Shown here: positions 17,517 through 25,299 of the stretch, piece by piece
How positions within the stretch are numbered: the stretch's first letter is position 1
Layout: each line of letters begins with the position of its first letter
Assembly: GCF_037977055.1 (NCBI RefSeq)
Contig: NZ_CP150274.1
Coordinates: 4,960,001-5,024,000, forward strand
Origin: Paenibacillus sp. FSL K6-1096
GTDB taxonomy: Bacteria; Bacillota; Bacilli; Paenibacillales; Paenibacillaceae
Length of the DNA: 64,000 nucleotides
Direction: 5' to 3'
The notes under the pieces: generated by a model
The model's input: only the letters and a program-made list of their open reading frames with translations
What the model was told of the DNA's origin: nothing
The model's database searches: none
Made by a program: the position numbers and the translations under genes

Positions 17517-18898
17517 GGCAGGACGAATTCCTTCATCTGTTCCCGGATCTCGCCGGAGATGAACCAGTCGCCGATGGAGTCGGAGTAGCCGAGACCATCC
17601 GGAGTCAGCCGCAGGATGCCCTCATCATCCGTGGCGAAGCCACTCTGCACTAAGAGGCCCAGCTCGGGATGATCCGCCCACAGCGAAGTCCCGAACCGCT
17701 CGTTATAGTCTGAAATCCTCAGCCCTTCGCTGTGCAGGATGGCTTTCAGGATGAACCGCCGTTTCTGCTCAGCCAGACTCAGCACGATGCCGTAGTCGGC
17801 GGTATCATAACGCTCTGCTGTCACATAGTCCGCGATAATGCTCTCCGTAGCCTTGCGGCTGACGCCGTAACGGGAGGCATAATGCACATTCCGCGTGTAG
17901 GAGCGCGCGCCGCAGCCGAGGCCGACCATCCCTTCCTCCTGGCAGCTGTAGTTAAGGATCGCCTTGCCGGTCCCCGCAATCTCTTTGGCGAACCTGCGCA
18001 TCGAGTATTGGCGGTAGCCATGCTCTGTCAGCACTGCGCGTGCCGCTTCATAACATTCATGACGGAGATCGAGCTGGTCCGCCAGATCGCCCGGCTTCAC
18101 AATCGTATGCTCACGGGTGTATAGCGGATAGAGGAAGATTTCCTCCGGGTCATGCAGCAGTGCCTGATTCAGCGAATAGAGCCAGGAGTCCACCGTCTGC
18201 CCGGGGAGCCCGTAGATCAGATCCAGATTCAGAATCGGAAAATCATACTTGCCCAGCAGCTCCAGTGCACGGTACACCACCTCCGGGTCCTGCGGCCGGT
18301 AGATGGCTGCCGACTCGGCGGCCACGAAGCTCTGAATGCCCATGCTGACCCGGTCCACCGTATGCTCTTTCAGAATCGACAGCTTTTCTTCGGTCAACGT
18401 CTCAGGCGAGGTCTCGACGGAAATGGATACCGTGCTGAGGTCCACGCCCATAATGTCCGTAGCGATGCTGAACAACCGTCTAAGCTGCTCAGGCGCGAGC
18501 AGGCTTGGCGTTCCGCCGCCGATGGCGAAGCGCGCATAAGGCTTGTGTCCGGTGAAGGCGGCCCACTGCCGGGCCTGGCGTTCCAGTGCATCCACGTATT
18601 CGGCGTGGACATTGGCCCTTTTGTCGGGCAGCGTGAACAGGTTGCAGAAGCCGCAGCGTGCGCCGCAGAAGGGAATATGCATATACAGAAACAAGCTCTC
18701 CGCCGGCTCATCCCGCCACAGCTCTTCTAACGAAATGGGCGGACCCAGCGGACGGTAAGCGGTTTTGTGCGGATAAGAGTAGAGATAATTGCGGTAAGGA
18801 TGGGCCGTAATCTGCTCCGTCCACTGCTGAAGCTCCCCTGAAGAGAAGGGAGGCGGTCCGTCTTGGTTCGTGTGATGCGGTTGCCGGATGGACGTCAT
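17513..18898 (-). CDS. STM4012-family radical SAM protein (HemW-like)
   Basis: A 461-residue radical SAM protein. HIPFCGARCGFCN (Cys78, Cys82, Cys85) is the cluster motif; AIGGGTPSLL and SMGIQSF are features shared with the HemW/coproporphyrinogen dehydrogenase-like branch, including the C-terminal winged region. HemW itself is a haem chaperone, but the STM4012 branch is distinct and uncharacterised. The ATG at 18898 has AAAGGAG five bases upstream; a longer open frame continuing to 19171 overlaps STM4013 and is not used. It is the only gene of the operon with a gap (28 bases) before it. Confidence 0.87.
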   Translation of the reverse strand: MTSIRQPHHTNQDGPPPFSSGELQQWTEQITAHPYRNYLYSYPHKTAYRPLGPPISLEELWRDEPAESLFLYMHIPFCGARCGFCNLFTLPDKRANVHAEYVDALERQARQWAAFTGHKPYARFAIGGGTPSLLAPEQLRRLFSIATDIMGVDLSTVSISVETSPETLTEEKLSILKEHTVDRVSMGIQSFVAAESAAIYRPQDPEVVYRALELLGKYDFPILNLDLIYGLPGQTVDSWLYSLNQALLHDPEEIFLYPLYTREHTIVKPGDLADQLDLRHECYEAARAVLTEHGYRQYSMRRFAKEIAGTGKAILNYSCQEEGMVGLGCGARSYTRNVHYASRYGVSRKATESIIADYVTAERYDTADYGIVLSLAEQKRRFILKAILHSEGLRISDYNERFGTSLWADHPELGLLVQSGFATDDEGILRLTPDGLGYSDSIGDWFISGEIREQMKEFVLP

Positions 18899-18926
18899 AC
18901 GTTCTCCTTTCTTTTGCAGGTGATAG

Positions 18927-19712
18927 TTATAAGAAAAATTCGCGGTAAGGCACATTCCAGACTGTCTCATGAGCCAGCCGGTGGCCCTGGTAGCCGTCTT
19001 CGCCGTACGCCGTGCCATGGTCGGAGAAGGCCAGGCAGAAGACCGGGTTGCCGCGTTCGCGGAACGCATCGAACAAACGCCCCAGCTCCCCGTCGGCATA
19101 ACGCAGTGCAGCGCGCTGGCTGTCCACCGAATCCTTGCGGGCTCCCGGCAGGAACATATGGTTCGGGCCATGGATCGCCGAGACGTTGAGGAACAGAAAC
19201 AGCCGCTGGTCCAGCGGCGTGTTGCCGAGCAGCTTCAGCGCGTGGTTCACCTGATGCTCCGTGGAGCGCGGGTTCGTCACCCCGAAGGTCATCCGCCAGT
19301 AGCTGTGCTGGAAGTAGCCGGGGAGGACGCGGGCGAGGGGCACTTTTTTGGTGAAAAAAATGACGCCCCCGATACACACCGTCTGATACCCCGCCGCCGC
19401 CAGTCCCGAGACCATATCGGGTGTATCGAACAGCCAGGTATGCGGATGGGTCTTCAGTCCGGTATTCCGCGAATGGAACAGCCGCACATGCTCAGCCTTA
19501 TTCGTGTCCGCCGGAGTAGGCAGGAAGCCGCCGAAGAAGGCATGATGGGCCGCATACGTGAAGCTGCCGGGGGTGTGCCGCTTCTCCCAGGGGCCGCTGC
19601 CGCACAGATTGGGGCAATTCGCCTCCTCCAGCACAGCGGCATCATAGCGAAGGGTATCGAGTGTGATCATTAGGATATCGTGGGTGCCAACGATGGCATT
19701 CATATCGGTCAT
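18927..19712 (-). CDS. STM4013/SEN3800-family hydrolase (sulfatase / alkaline phosphatase superfamily)
   Basis: A 261-residue cytoplasmic protein of the alkaline phosphatase superfamily. ILMITLDTLRYDA near the start provides a metal-binding Asp, SFTYAAH could hold the nucleophile, and FSDHGTAYGEDG followed by GHRLAHE supplies the second metal-binding set. The sulfatase Cys/Ser-x-Pro-x-Arg motif is absent, so sulfatase, phosphodiesterase or phosphotransferase activity are all possible. The start at 19712 is chosen because its ATG overlaps the STM4014 stop (ATGA) behind GGGAGGAA. No signal peptide is present. Confidence 0.82.
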   Translation of the reverse strand: MTDMNAIVGTHDILMITLDTLRYDAAVLEEANCPNLCGSGPWEKRHTPGSFTYAAHHAFFGGFLPTPADTNKAEHVRLFHSRNTGLKTHPHTWLFDTPDMVSGLAAAGYQTVCIGGVIFFTKKVPLARVLPGYFQHSYWRMTFGVTNPRSTEHQVNHALKLLGNTPLDQRLFLFLNVSAIHGPNHMFLPGARKDSVDSQRAALRYADGELGRLFDAFRERGNPVFCLAFSDHGTAYGEDGYQGHRLAHETVWNVPYREFFL

Positions 19713-20935
19713 GGGGCCGGATTCCTCCCGGAGAGCTGCTTCATTTCCCATTCGTAGGTGCTGCAGCCCTGGTATTCAACATCATATAACAAGTCGCCAA
19801 AAGGATTCACATCCGCCGTATACGTCCGTCCCGCACTGCCCACCAGCACATCAATCCCCGCGATAGAGCAGCGCGGAAAAGCGGCCAGCGAAGCCTCCGC
19901 TGTCCGCCGCACCTCTGCCTCCTGCTCCTCCGTCAGCCCGGCCTCCGCCGGAGTCATCCGTCTGCTGCGCAGATGCAGATTCGTGATCGGCGTTGTACTG
20001 ACCCGGGCTATCGAATGGCAGGCTTTACCGCCAACCACCAGCTGGCGGATGTCGAAGGACTGCCCGTCCTTACCTGGCTTAGGAATCCACTGCTCGGCAT
20101 AAGCGCCGTGGCGGTACAGCCAGTTGATGATTCCGGCCAGGCGGGTGGAGTCGGTATAGCGCTGTAGCTTGCCGGAATTATAATACACCGGTGGCCGGGT
20201 AATATAGTTCTCTACCCCGATGGTGGTCACCGCCAGCTCCGCCCCGGTCGCCGGGTTGAGCTGATAAGCGATCACCCCGGAGGCGGCGGAGCCGCTGGCC
20301 AGCTTGATGAACACGCGGTGCATCCGCTGCTCATGCATCAGCTCGCGCAGGGACGCGTAGTCCACGGGGGCTTGTCCGCTGCTGCTGCGTAGCGGGCGGG
20401 GCACCGGAACACCAGCCTCCGCGAGGAGCTGCTGGGTGCGGCGCTTGTCGGTCATGGCGGCAATCTCCGCCGGATCATTGGTCCAGCGGGCGGCGGGCAG
20501 GAGCTGCCCGGCCTCCCGCCGGAGCCGCGCCAGCAGGCGGCAGTAGCCGCGGAACCACTGGGACGGGTGATGCAGCACCCCGGGCAGCTCCTGCAGGGCT
20601 GCGGCCGCTTTGAAGCTGAGCGGACGCAGGTCCGGCTGCTGCCCGAACGGGTGCAGCGAGTCATCGGCGTCCGGGAAGTCCGGCGCGCCGAGTGCGATCA
20701 GCGCCCGCTCCAGCGCGAAGCTGCCGCCCGGGGATTCCAGGCGCAGCTGCGGCGCCTGGCCCCCGGCCTGCAAGGCGGGGGCCAGCAGCTCCGCGAGCGG
20801 CTGGTTCTCCAGCAGCGCGGCGTAGGGAATCAGGAGCACCGGGGGCAGGCCCAGGCGCTCCATTGCCTGCTGGATGCCGGCCGAGCGCCGGTCGCCGGGC
20901 TGGCAGAATACAATCAGCGGTGCTGCGCGCTGCAT
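19709..20935 (-). CDS. STM4014-family ATP-grasp-like protein
   Basis: A 408-residue protein whose C-terminal two thirds look like an ATP-grasp ligase of the RimK kind: MTDKRRTQQLLAEAGVPVP begins the fold, FIKLASGSAASGV matches the ATP-binding strand, DIRQLVVGGKA the central strand and DVNPFGD the Mg-binding end. The N-terminal part (IVFCQPGDRRSAGIQQAMERLG) resembles the pre-grasp domain. ATP-grasp enzymes join a carboxylate to an amine, thiol or hydroxyl. It begins one base inside the stop of the LRR gene (TAATG). Substrate unknown; the adjacent LRR protein is an obvious candidate. Confidence 0.82.
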   Translation of the reverse strand: MQRAAPLIVFCQPGDRRSAGIQQAMERLGLPPVLLIPYAALLENQPLAELLAPALQAGGQAPQLRLESPGGSFALERALIALGAPDFPDADDSLHPFGQQPDLRPLSFKAAAALQELPGVLHHPSQWFRGYCRLLARLRREAGQLLPAARWTNDPAEIAAMTDKRRTQQLLAEAGVPVPRPLRSSSGQAPVDYASLRELMHEQRMHRVFIKLASGSAASGVIAYQLNPATGAELAVTTIGVENYITRPPVYYNSGKLQRYTDSTRLAGIINWLYRHGAYAEQWIPKPGKDGQSFDIRQLVVGGKACHSIARVSTTPITNLHLRSRRMTPAEAGLTEEQEAEVRRTAEASLAAFPRCSIAGIDVLVGSAGRTYTADVNPFGDLLYDVEYQGCSTYEWEMKQLSGRNPAP

Positions 20936-21780
20936 TACTCGGTGATGGACGGATACCGCCAGTCATCATCGTCAGCGCTTTGCTGCTGGTCGCTGACATC
21001 GACCGGCAGTCCGCTGTTCTTCAGGCGGTCCATCATTTCATCCGACATATAATGATAGCTCAGGTTGATATGCTTCAGGCCCTTAACCCGTTCACTGGCC
21101 AGAATGGCCTCCGCGCCTTCATCGCTGAGCGTCCCGAGCGACATATCGAGCGTATCGAGCTGGTCCAGAATCGGGGCGTCTGCCAAGGCCTGGGCAATCT
21201 CATCCTGGATTTCACTGTTTTTGAGTCCGAGATAGGTAAGCTTAGGGAACTTTCCGGGCTCGATCAGCGGCAGAATATCCTCCAGTCCGCCGTCGAAGCC
21301 GTAATTGTCCACACCAAGGTATAATTCCAGCTTGCGCAGATTCGGCAGGCGTGAGGCGGCGACGTCCGCCAGAACGTCCTTGCTGAGTCCGCCGGTAATA
21401 ATTATGAGTTCTTCAAGCTTGTCATGCTGCAGCTGGCTCAGACGCAGATCGGTACCGCCTTGTGCAGTCAGGGATTGGAGCTCAGGATAAGCGGGCAGCA
21501 GCGGCGAGAGGTCGGTCTGGTTGATCCACGAGATTTCACATTCCTCATAGCTCATGTCTCCGATGAACAGCTTGCGCAGCGCCGGGAAGCTCGCTTTATG
21601 CTTCACCAGAGCCTCAACGACAAGCTCCGAGCTCTGCTCATAGGCCTGTCCCCAATCACCAATCGTCAGGCTGGTCAGGGTAGCCGCTTCTGGGCTGCTG
21701 CTTAAGCGTTCAATCTCCGTCTCCATCCGTTTGCCTTCCTCAAATGCATCGTAATCAATACTGAGCTTCACTGCTGTCAT
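20935..21780 (-). CDS. STM4015-family leucine-rich repeat protein
   Basis: A 281-residue protein made of about eight ribonuclease-inhibitor-like leucine-rich repeats, for example LPNLRKLELYLG, FPKLTYLGLKNSEI, LDQLDTLDMSLG and VKGLKHINLSYHYM. After the last repeat a short acidic tail ends ADDDDWRYPSITE. The ATG at 21780 follows GGGAGGG. It has no signal peptide, so it acts in the cytoplasm. Being first in the operon and having no catalytic motif, it may be a scaffold, a sensor or the modified substrate of the following enzymes. It sits directly downstream of an operator-like palindrome. Confidence 0.82.
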   Translation of the reverse strand: MTAVKLSIDYDAFEEGKRMETEIERLSSSPEAATLTSLTIGDWGQAYEQSSELVVEALVKHKASFPALRKLFIGDMSYEECEISWINQTDLSPLLPAYPELQSLTAQGGTDLRLSQLQHDKLEELIIITGGLSKDVLADVAASRLPNLRKLELYLGVDNYGFDGGLEDILPLIEPGKFPKLTYLGLKNSEIQDEIAQALADAPILDQLDTLDMSLGTLSDEGAEAILASERVKGLKHINLSYHYMSDEMMDRLKNSGLPVDVSDQQQSADDDDWRYPSITE

Positions 21781-21814
21781 GAACAATCCCTCCCGGAAAA
21801 TAGTACCTTCCAAA

Positions 21815-21846
21815 TCACCCTAACATGTAGGGTGAGGGAGAGTCAA
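21815..21846 (-). promoter_or_regulatory. Operator-like palindrome and -35 element of the STM4015-4011 operon
   Basis: TCACCCTA-N5-TAGGGTGA is a perfect 8-base inverted repeat at 21815-21835, 35 bases before the LRR start codon. On the minus strand a -35 TTGACT lies at 21841-21846. An 18-base spacer would place a weak -10 (TAGGGT) inside the palindrome, so a bound repressor would block polymerase. No regulator gene is in the cluster. Confidence 0.55.
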
Positions 21847-21913
21847 ATAACAGAGGAACATGTGTCCCTATTTGCCCGTTAACTCCTGTAACCACGGGGG
21901 TGCGCAGGCCAAA

Positions 21914-22352
21914 TGTAATCGGAAAATCGATCACAATCAGTACGTCGATCGTGTGCGAGCCGAATATATGTGGAAAAGCGAACACAATGCGCCGGGCGAG
22001 GGTGAGTAGGGCAAATGTATGTGGAAAACAACATACAATGTGCAACTGCTGGAGTGAGCGGGGCAAACGTATGTGGAAAACAACACACAATGTGCAACTG
22101 CGGGAGTGAGCGGGGCAAATGTATGTGAAAAACACCATACAATTTGCAACTGCGGGGGTGCGTGGGGCAAATGTATGTGGAAAACAACATACAAGTACAA
22201 CCACGGGGTTGTGCGGGCCGAATGTATGTGGAAAACAACATACAATGTGCAACTGCAAGGGTGAGCGGGGCAAATGTATGTGGAAAACAACATACAATGT
22301 GCGCGTCGAAGCTGCGTGGGCCGAATGTATGCGAAAAACCGAACACAATGTA
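21914..22352. repeat. Tandem repeat array, 9 units with 51-52 base period
   Basis: Units start at 21914, 21965, 22016, 22068, 22120, 22172, 22223, 22275 and 22326. Each contains an imperfect hairpin of the form TGTATGTGG-AAAAC-AACATACA or TGTAATCGG-AAAA-TCGATCACA, joined by a GC-rich linker such as GGGAGTGAGCGGGGC. The same family occurs at about 36.3, 43.2 and 56.7 kb. Open frames through it are by-products of the repeat. Confidence 0.92.
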
Positions 22353-22448
22353 CCGGGCGGAGGGCGTGCCAGGGCTTGCCGTGAAGGAAGCGTCACGGCC
22401 CGCACCTACACTCCCGCCGAGATGGCCCGCCCCGCGCGCAAAAGAGCG

Positions 22449-22488
22449 CAAAAGAGCACTATCCGCCCGGACGGGAGAATAGTGCTCT
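22449..22488 (-). terminator. Hairpin terminator downstream of the feo operon
   Basis: AGAGCACTAT and ATAGTGCTCT form a perfect 10-base stem around a GC-rich loop with its own inner stem; on the minus strand it is followed by TTTT. It is about 180 bases after the FeoB membrane-protein stop and is the first such structure there. Partial copies of ATAGTGCTC follow at 22497 and 22532. Confidence 0.6.
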
Positions 22489-22561
22489 GACGGGGTATAG
22501 TGCTCCGAAGGGGATATTGCCCGGACGGGGGAATAGTGCTCTGCATGAAGAAGTCGGTACT

Positions 22562-22635
22562 TGACGTAAGCTTCAGCCTGCTCACTGACGTAAGCTTCAG
22601 CCCGCTCCGCCAGCCCGCTCACTGACGTAAGCTTC
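22562..22635. repeat. Three copies of a 13-base direct repeat
   Basis: TGACGTAAGCTTC occurs at 22562, 22586 and 22623, in the gap after the feo operon. Spacing is irregular. No coding function or operator role is visible. Confidence 0.75.
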
Positions 22636-22668
22636 CTCCCTACCGCAGCCCGCAACTCACCCGTCCGC

Positions 22669-24078
22669 TCACACCCACCCGAACAACCGGGCCAGCGTTG
22701 CCACTGCGAAGGTTACAAATATGGCGATGGCCAGCGGAATGACGGCGGAGAGCACCGCCCATTTCATGCTTTTGGTCTCCTTATAGATGTTCACCAGCGT
22801 GGTGCCGCAGGGATAGTGAAGCAGCGAGAACAGCATCATATTCAACGCGGTCAGCCAGGTCCAGCCGTGGCTCAGGAAGATGTCCTTGATGCTGCCAAGG
22901 CCTTCGATATCGACCATGGCGCCGGAGGACATGTAGCCCATAAGCAGGATGGGCAGCACGATTTCATTGGCCGGCAGCCCGAGGATGAAGGCCATAATGA
23001 TGAAGCCGTCCAAGCCGAGCAGCTGGGCGAACGGATCGAAGAAGGCAGCCATATGGTTTAGCACACTTTCGCCGCCGACCATGATGTTGCCAAGCACCCA
23101 GGTGATAATGCCTGCGGGAGCGGCCACAATAATGGCCCGGGTCAGGACATTCAGGGACTTCTCCTTGGATGAGCGGACAATGGTCTTCCAGATCTGCGGG
23201 CGGCGGTAGGGCGGAAGCTCCAGCGTGTAGTGTGTCGGCACTCCCCGCAGCGCAGTTCTGGACATGACCCAAGATACGCTCAGCGTGACGACAATTCCGA
23301 TCAGCACGATGCCCATCAGGACGAGCGCGGTGGAGAAGGTACGCAGCGCCCCGGTCGTGGCCGCCCCGACCATGAACATGGAGGAGAGCAGAATCAGCGT
23401 CGGCCAGCGCCCGTTGCAGGGGACGAAGTTGTTGGTCAGAATAGCCAGCATCCGCTCGCGCGGCGATTCGATGATGCGGGTGGACAGAATGGCGGCGGCG
23501 TTGCAGCCGAAGCCCATCGACATCGTGAGGGCCTGCTTGCCGTGGCCGCCGGACTTCTTGAACAAGCGGTCCATATTAAAAGCCACCCGGGGCAGATACC
23601 CGAAATTCTCCAGCAGCGCGAACACCGGGAAGAAGATCATCATGGGCGGCAGCATGACGCTGATGACCCATGAGGTGCCCCGGTAGAGGCCGAGGACCAG
23701 GACGCCGTGCAGCCAGTCTGGTGCATGAACCGCCGTGAACCCGGCGGTCAGATACCCTTCGATCCAGCTGAAGAGGGAAGCCAGCCAGCCTGACGGATAG
23801 TTCGCTCCGGCAATGGTGATCCAGAAGACCAGCCCGAGGCCGGCCAGCATAATCGGGAACCCCCACAGCTTGGAGGTGACGATACTGTCCAGCTTATAGG
23901 TGCTGCTGAGCTTCTTCTTGTCCTGGTAGGTGACGGCCTCGCTGCAGATTCCGGCAGAGACGCCGTAGATTCCGCTGACAATCTCGTCGCGGACCCCTCC
24001 CCGGTCGGCCAGCTTCTTCGCGGCAGCGAACAGGGAATCGATCCGGTCATGACCGTTAATGGCATGCGGTGACTCCAT
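22669..24078 (-). CDS. feoB: Ferrous iron transporter FeoB, membrane half (split FeoB)
   Basis: A 469-residue membrane protein equal to the C-terminal part of FeoB. Residues 1-70 are the end of the cytoplasmic helical domain; LWGFPIMLAGLGLVF starts the membrane region, and the two Gate domains follow (FGCNAAAILSTRIIESPRERMLAIL and PANEIVLPILLMGYMSSG), with conserved Cys in GFGCN, VPCN and HYPCGTT. A separate ATG at 24078 with GGGGAGGTGG and a 23-base overlap with the GTPase gene show that it is translated as its own protein. It should import Fe2+ together with the GTPase half. Confidence 0.9.
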   Translation of the reverse strand: MESPHAINGHDRIDSLFAAAKKLADRGGVRDEIVSGIYGVSAGICSEAVTYQDKKKLSSTYKLDSIVTSKLWGFPIMLAGLGLVFWITIAGANYPSGWLASLFSWIEGYLTAGFTAVHAPDWLHGVLVLGLYRGTSWVISVMLPPMMIFFPVFALLENFGYLPRVAFNMDRLFKKSGGHGKQALTMSMGFGCNAAAILSTRIIESPRERMLAILTNNFVPCNGRWPTLILLSSMFMVGAATTGALRTFSTALVLMGIVLIGIVVTLSVSWVMSRTALRGVPTHYTLELPPYRRPQIWKTIVRSSKEKSLNVLTRAIIVAAPAGIITWVLGNIMVGGESVLNHMAAFFDPFAQLLGLDGFIIMAFILGLPANEIVLPILLMGYMSSGAMVDIEGLGSIKDIFLSHGWTWLTALNMMLFSLLHYPCGTTLVNIYKETKSMKWAVLSAVIPLAIAIFVTFAVATLARLFGWV

Positions 24079-24787
24079 GGCCGGCCACCTCCCCGCTGAC
24101 GGGAATATCCTTGCGGGATATCCTGGATTTGAGTGAACTGAGCAGACTGTGGTCGCCGTCCAGCAGCCGCAGGGCGATCCAGCGCGCCGGATAGCTGGAG
24201 CCGACCGTCTGCTCCACCATCGGGATCAGCTCGGCGATGCCCTGCTCAATCTCCTTGCTGTAGGTGATCTTCAGCGGCTCTGCCTGGAATGCGCCGGTGG
24301 CGACGCGCTCAATCTGATCGAGCAGCTCTTCGATGCCGGTCCGGTTACGGGCAGAGATGGCCGTGACCGGAACCCCAAGCCGCTTGGCGATTCTTGTCAG
24401 ATTAATGTCGATGCCAAGCCGCCGGGCTTCATCGATCAGGTTGATGCAGACGACGGCCCGTCCGGTAATCTCAAGTACCTGCAGGGCCAGATTGAGGTTG
24501 CGCTCCAGCGACGTTGCATCCAGCACCACCAGCGTGACATCCGGCTGCTCGAAGATAATATAATCTCTTGCCGCCTCTTCATCGGCGGAGTTGGAGTAGA
24601 GAGAGTATGTGCCGGGAAGATCAACCGCAACATAGGTGTGCTCCTTATGGGTGAACCGGCCTTCGGCGGTGACCACGGTCTTGCCCGCCCAGTTCCCGGT
24701 ATGCTGGCGCAGTCCGGTGAGCAGATTGAACAGGGTGCTTTTGCCGGTATTGGGATTGCCTGCGAAGGCAACAGTATACTGGCTCAT
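24056..24787 (-). CDS. feoB: FeoB small GTPase half (split FeoB)
   Basis: A 243-residue protein with the full FeoB G domain: G1 GNPNTGKS (10-17), switch region QHTGNWAGKTV, G3 DLPG (56-59), G4 NLID (116-119) and G5 SARNRTG. It ends within the helical regulatory domain instead of continuing into the membrane part as in single-chain FeoB of roughly 650-750 residues. Its ATG overlaps the FeoA stop (ATGA). The two halves together are about 710 residues, so nothing appears lost. GTP binding would gate or power iron uptake by the membrane half. Confidence 0.9.
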   Translation of the reverse strand: MSQYTVAFAGNPNTGKSTLFNLLTGLRQHTGNWAGKTVVTAEGRFTHKEHTYVAVDLPGTYSLYSNSADEEAARDYIIFEQPDVTLVVLDATSLERNLNLALQVLEITGRAVVCINLIDEARRLGIDINLTRIAKRLGVPVTAISARNRTGIEELLDQIERVATGAFQAEPLKITYSKEIEQGIAELIPMVEQTVGSSYPARWIALRLLDGDHSLLSSLKSRISRKDIPVSGEVAGHGVTACH

Positions 24788-25038
24788 CCTTCTCCACCTC
24801 CAATGATCTCTCCATAGATGAGGGAACTCTCTTCGCGGCGCAGGGCAATCGTTGTGTTGCTGATCCGGTAAGCGGTAGGGTCTCCAAGCGGACTGCGCCT
24901 CAGCACTTCTACGCGGTTCCCGGCGACGAATCCGAGATCCAGCAGCCTTCTCCGCAGCACGCCCTGAACCTCGATGCCGCTGATGCGCAGAGTGCTGCCA
25001 TTCGCAGCTTCAGATAAGGGAATAACGGCTCCAGCCAT
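24784..25038 (-). CDS. feoA: FeoA, ferrous iron transport accessory protein
   Basis: An 84-residue SH3-like protein beginning MAGAVIPLSEAANGSTLRISG and including the FeoA signature RRRLLDLGFVAGNRVEVLRRSPLGDP. FeoA binds FeoB and is needed for its activity. The ATG at 25038 is preceded by AGGTGAT; another ATG six codons upstream has no ribosome binding site. It heads the feoA-feoB1-feoB2 operon. Confidence 0.9.
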   Translation of the reverse strand: MAGAVIPLSEAANGSTLRISGIEVQGVLRRRLLDLGFVAGNRVEVLRRSPLGDPTAYRISNTTIALRREESSLIYGEIIGGGEG

Positions 25039-25129
25039 AAGATCACCTGCTTTCATATCTTTTCGCTTTTCGTTAATTCTCTAGTGTTCTTATATAATTA
25101 TCCTTAAGTATGAGATATGCACTTGTACC

Positions 25130-25157
25130 CAATATTGTGCCTGGCACAGATTATTGC
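25130..25157. promoter_or_regulatory. Inverted repeat upstream of feoA
   Basis: TGTGCC-T-GGCACA (25136-25148) is perfect and is flanked by CAATA/TATTG, giving a longer imperfect dyad. It lies about 100 bases upstream of feoA and 150 bases upstream of the divergent AraC gene. It does not match Fur or Fnr consensus sites, so the binding factor is unknown. Confidence 0.45.
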
Positions 25158-25299
25158 AGCTTACCACAATATTAGTATACGGAAATGAATTTGTCCTTGC
25201 AACAATAATGTTTCCTTGAGGAAACAAAAAGATAGCAAGATTGATCAAAAAGGCTCACGGGGCTTGCTATATACTTTGAATTGCCGGGGGGTGAGAGAA

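Noticed and set aside
21879..22655. Minus-strand open frames through the 51/52-base repeat array
   Set aside because: Frame changes where the period is 52; repetitive translation with no ribosome binding site or domain.
24056..24078. FeoB break as a sequencing frameshift
   Set aside because: The membrane half has its own ATG with GGGGAGGTGG and both protein ends look natural, so a true split is more likely; a comparison with relatives would settle it.
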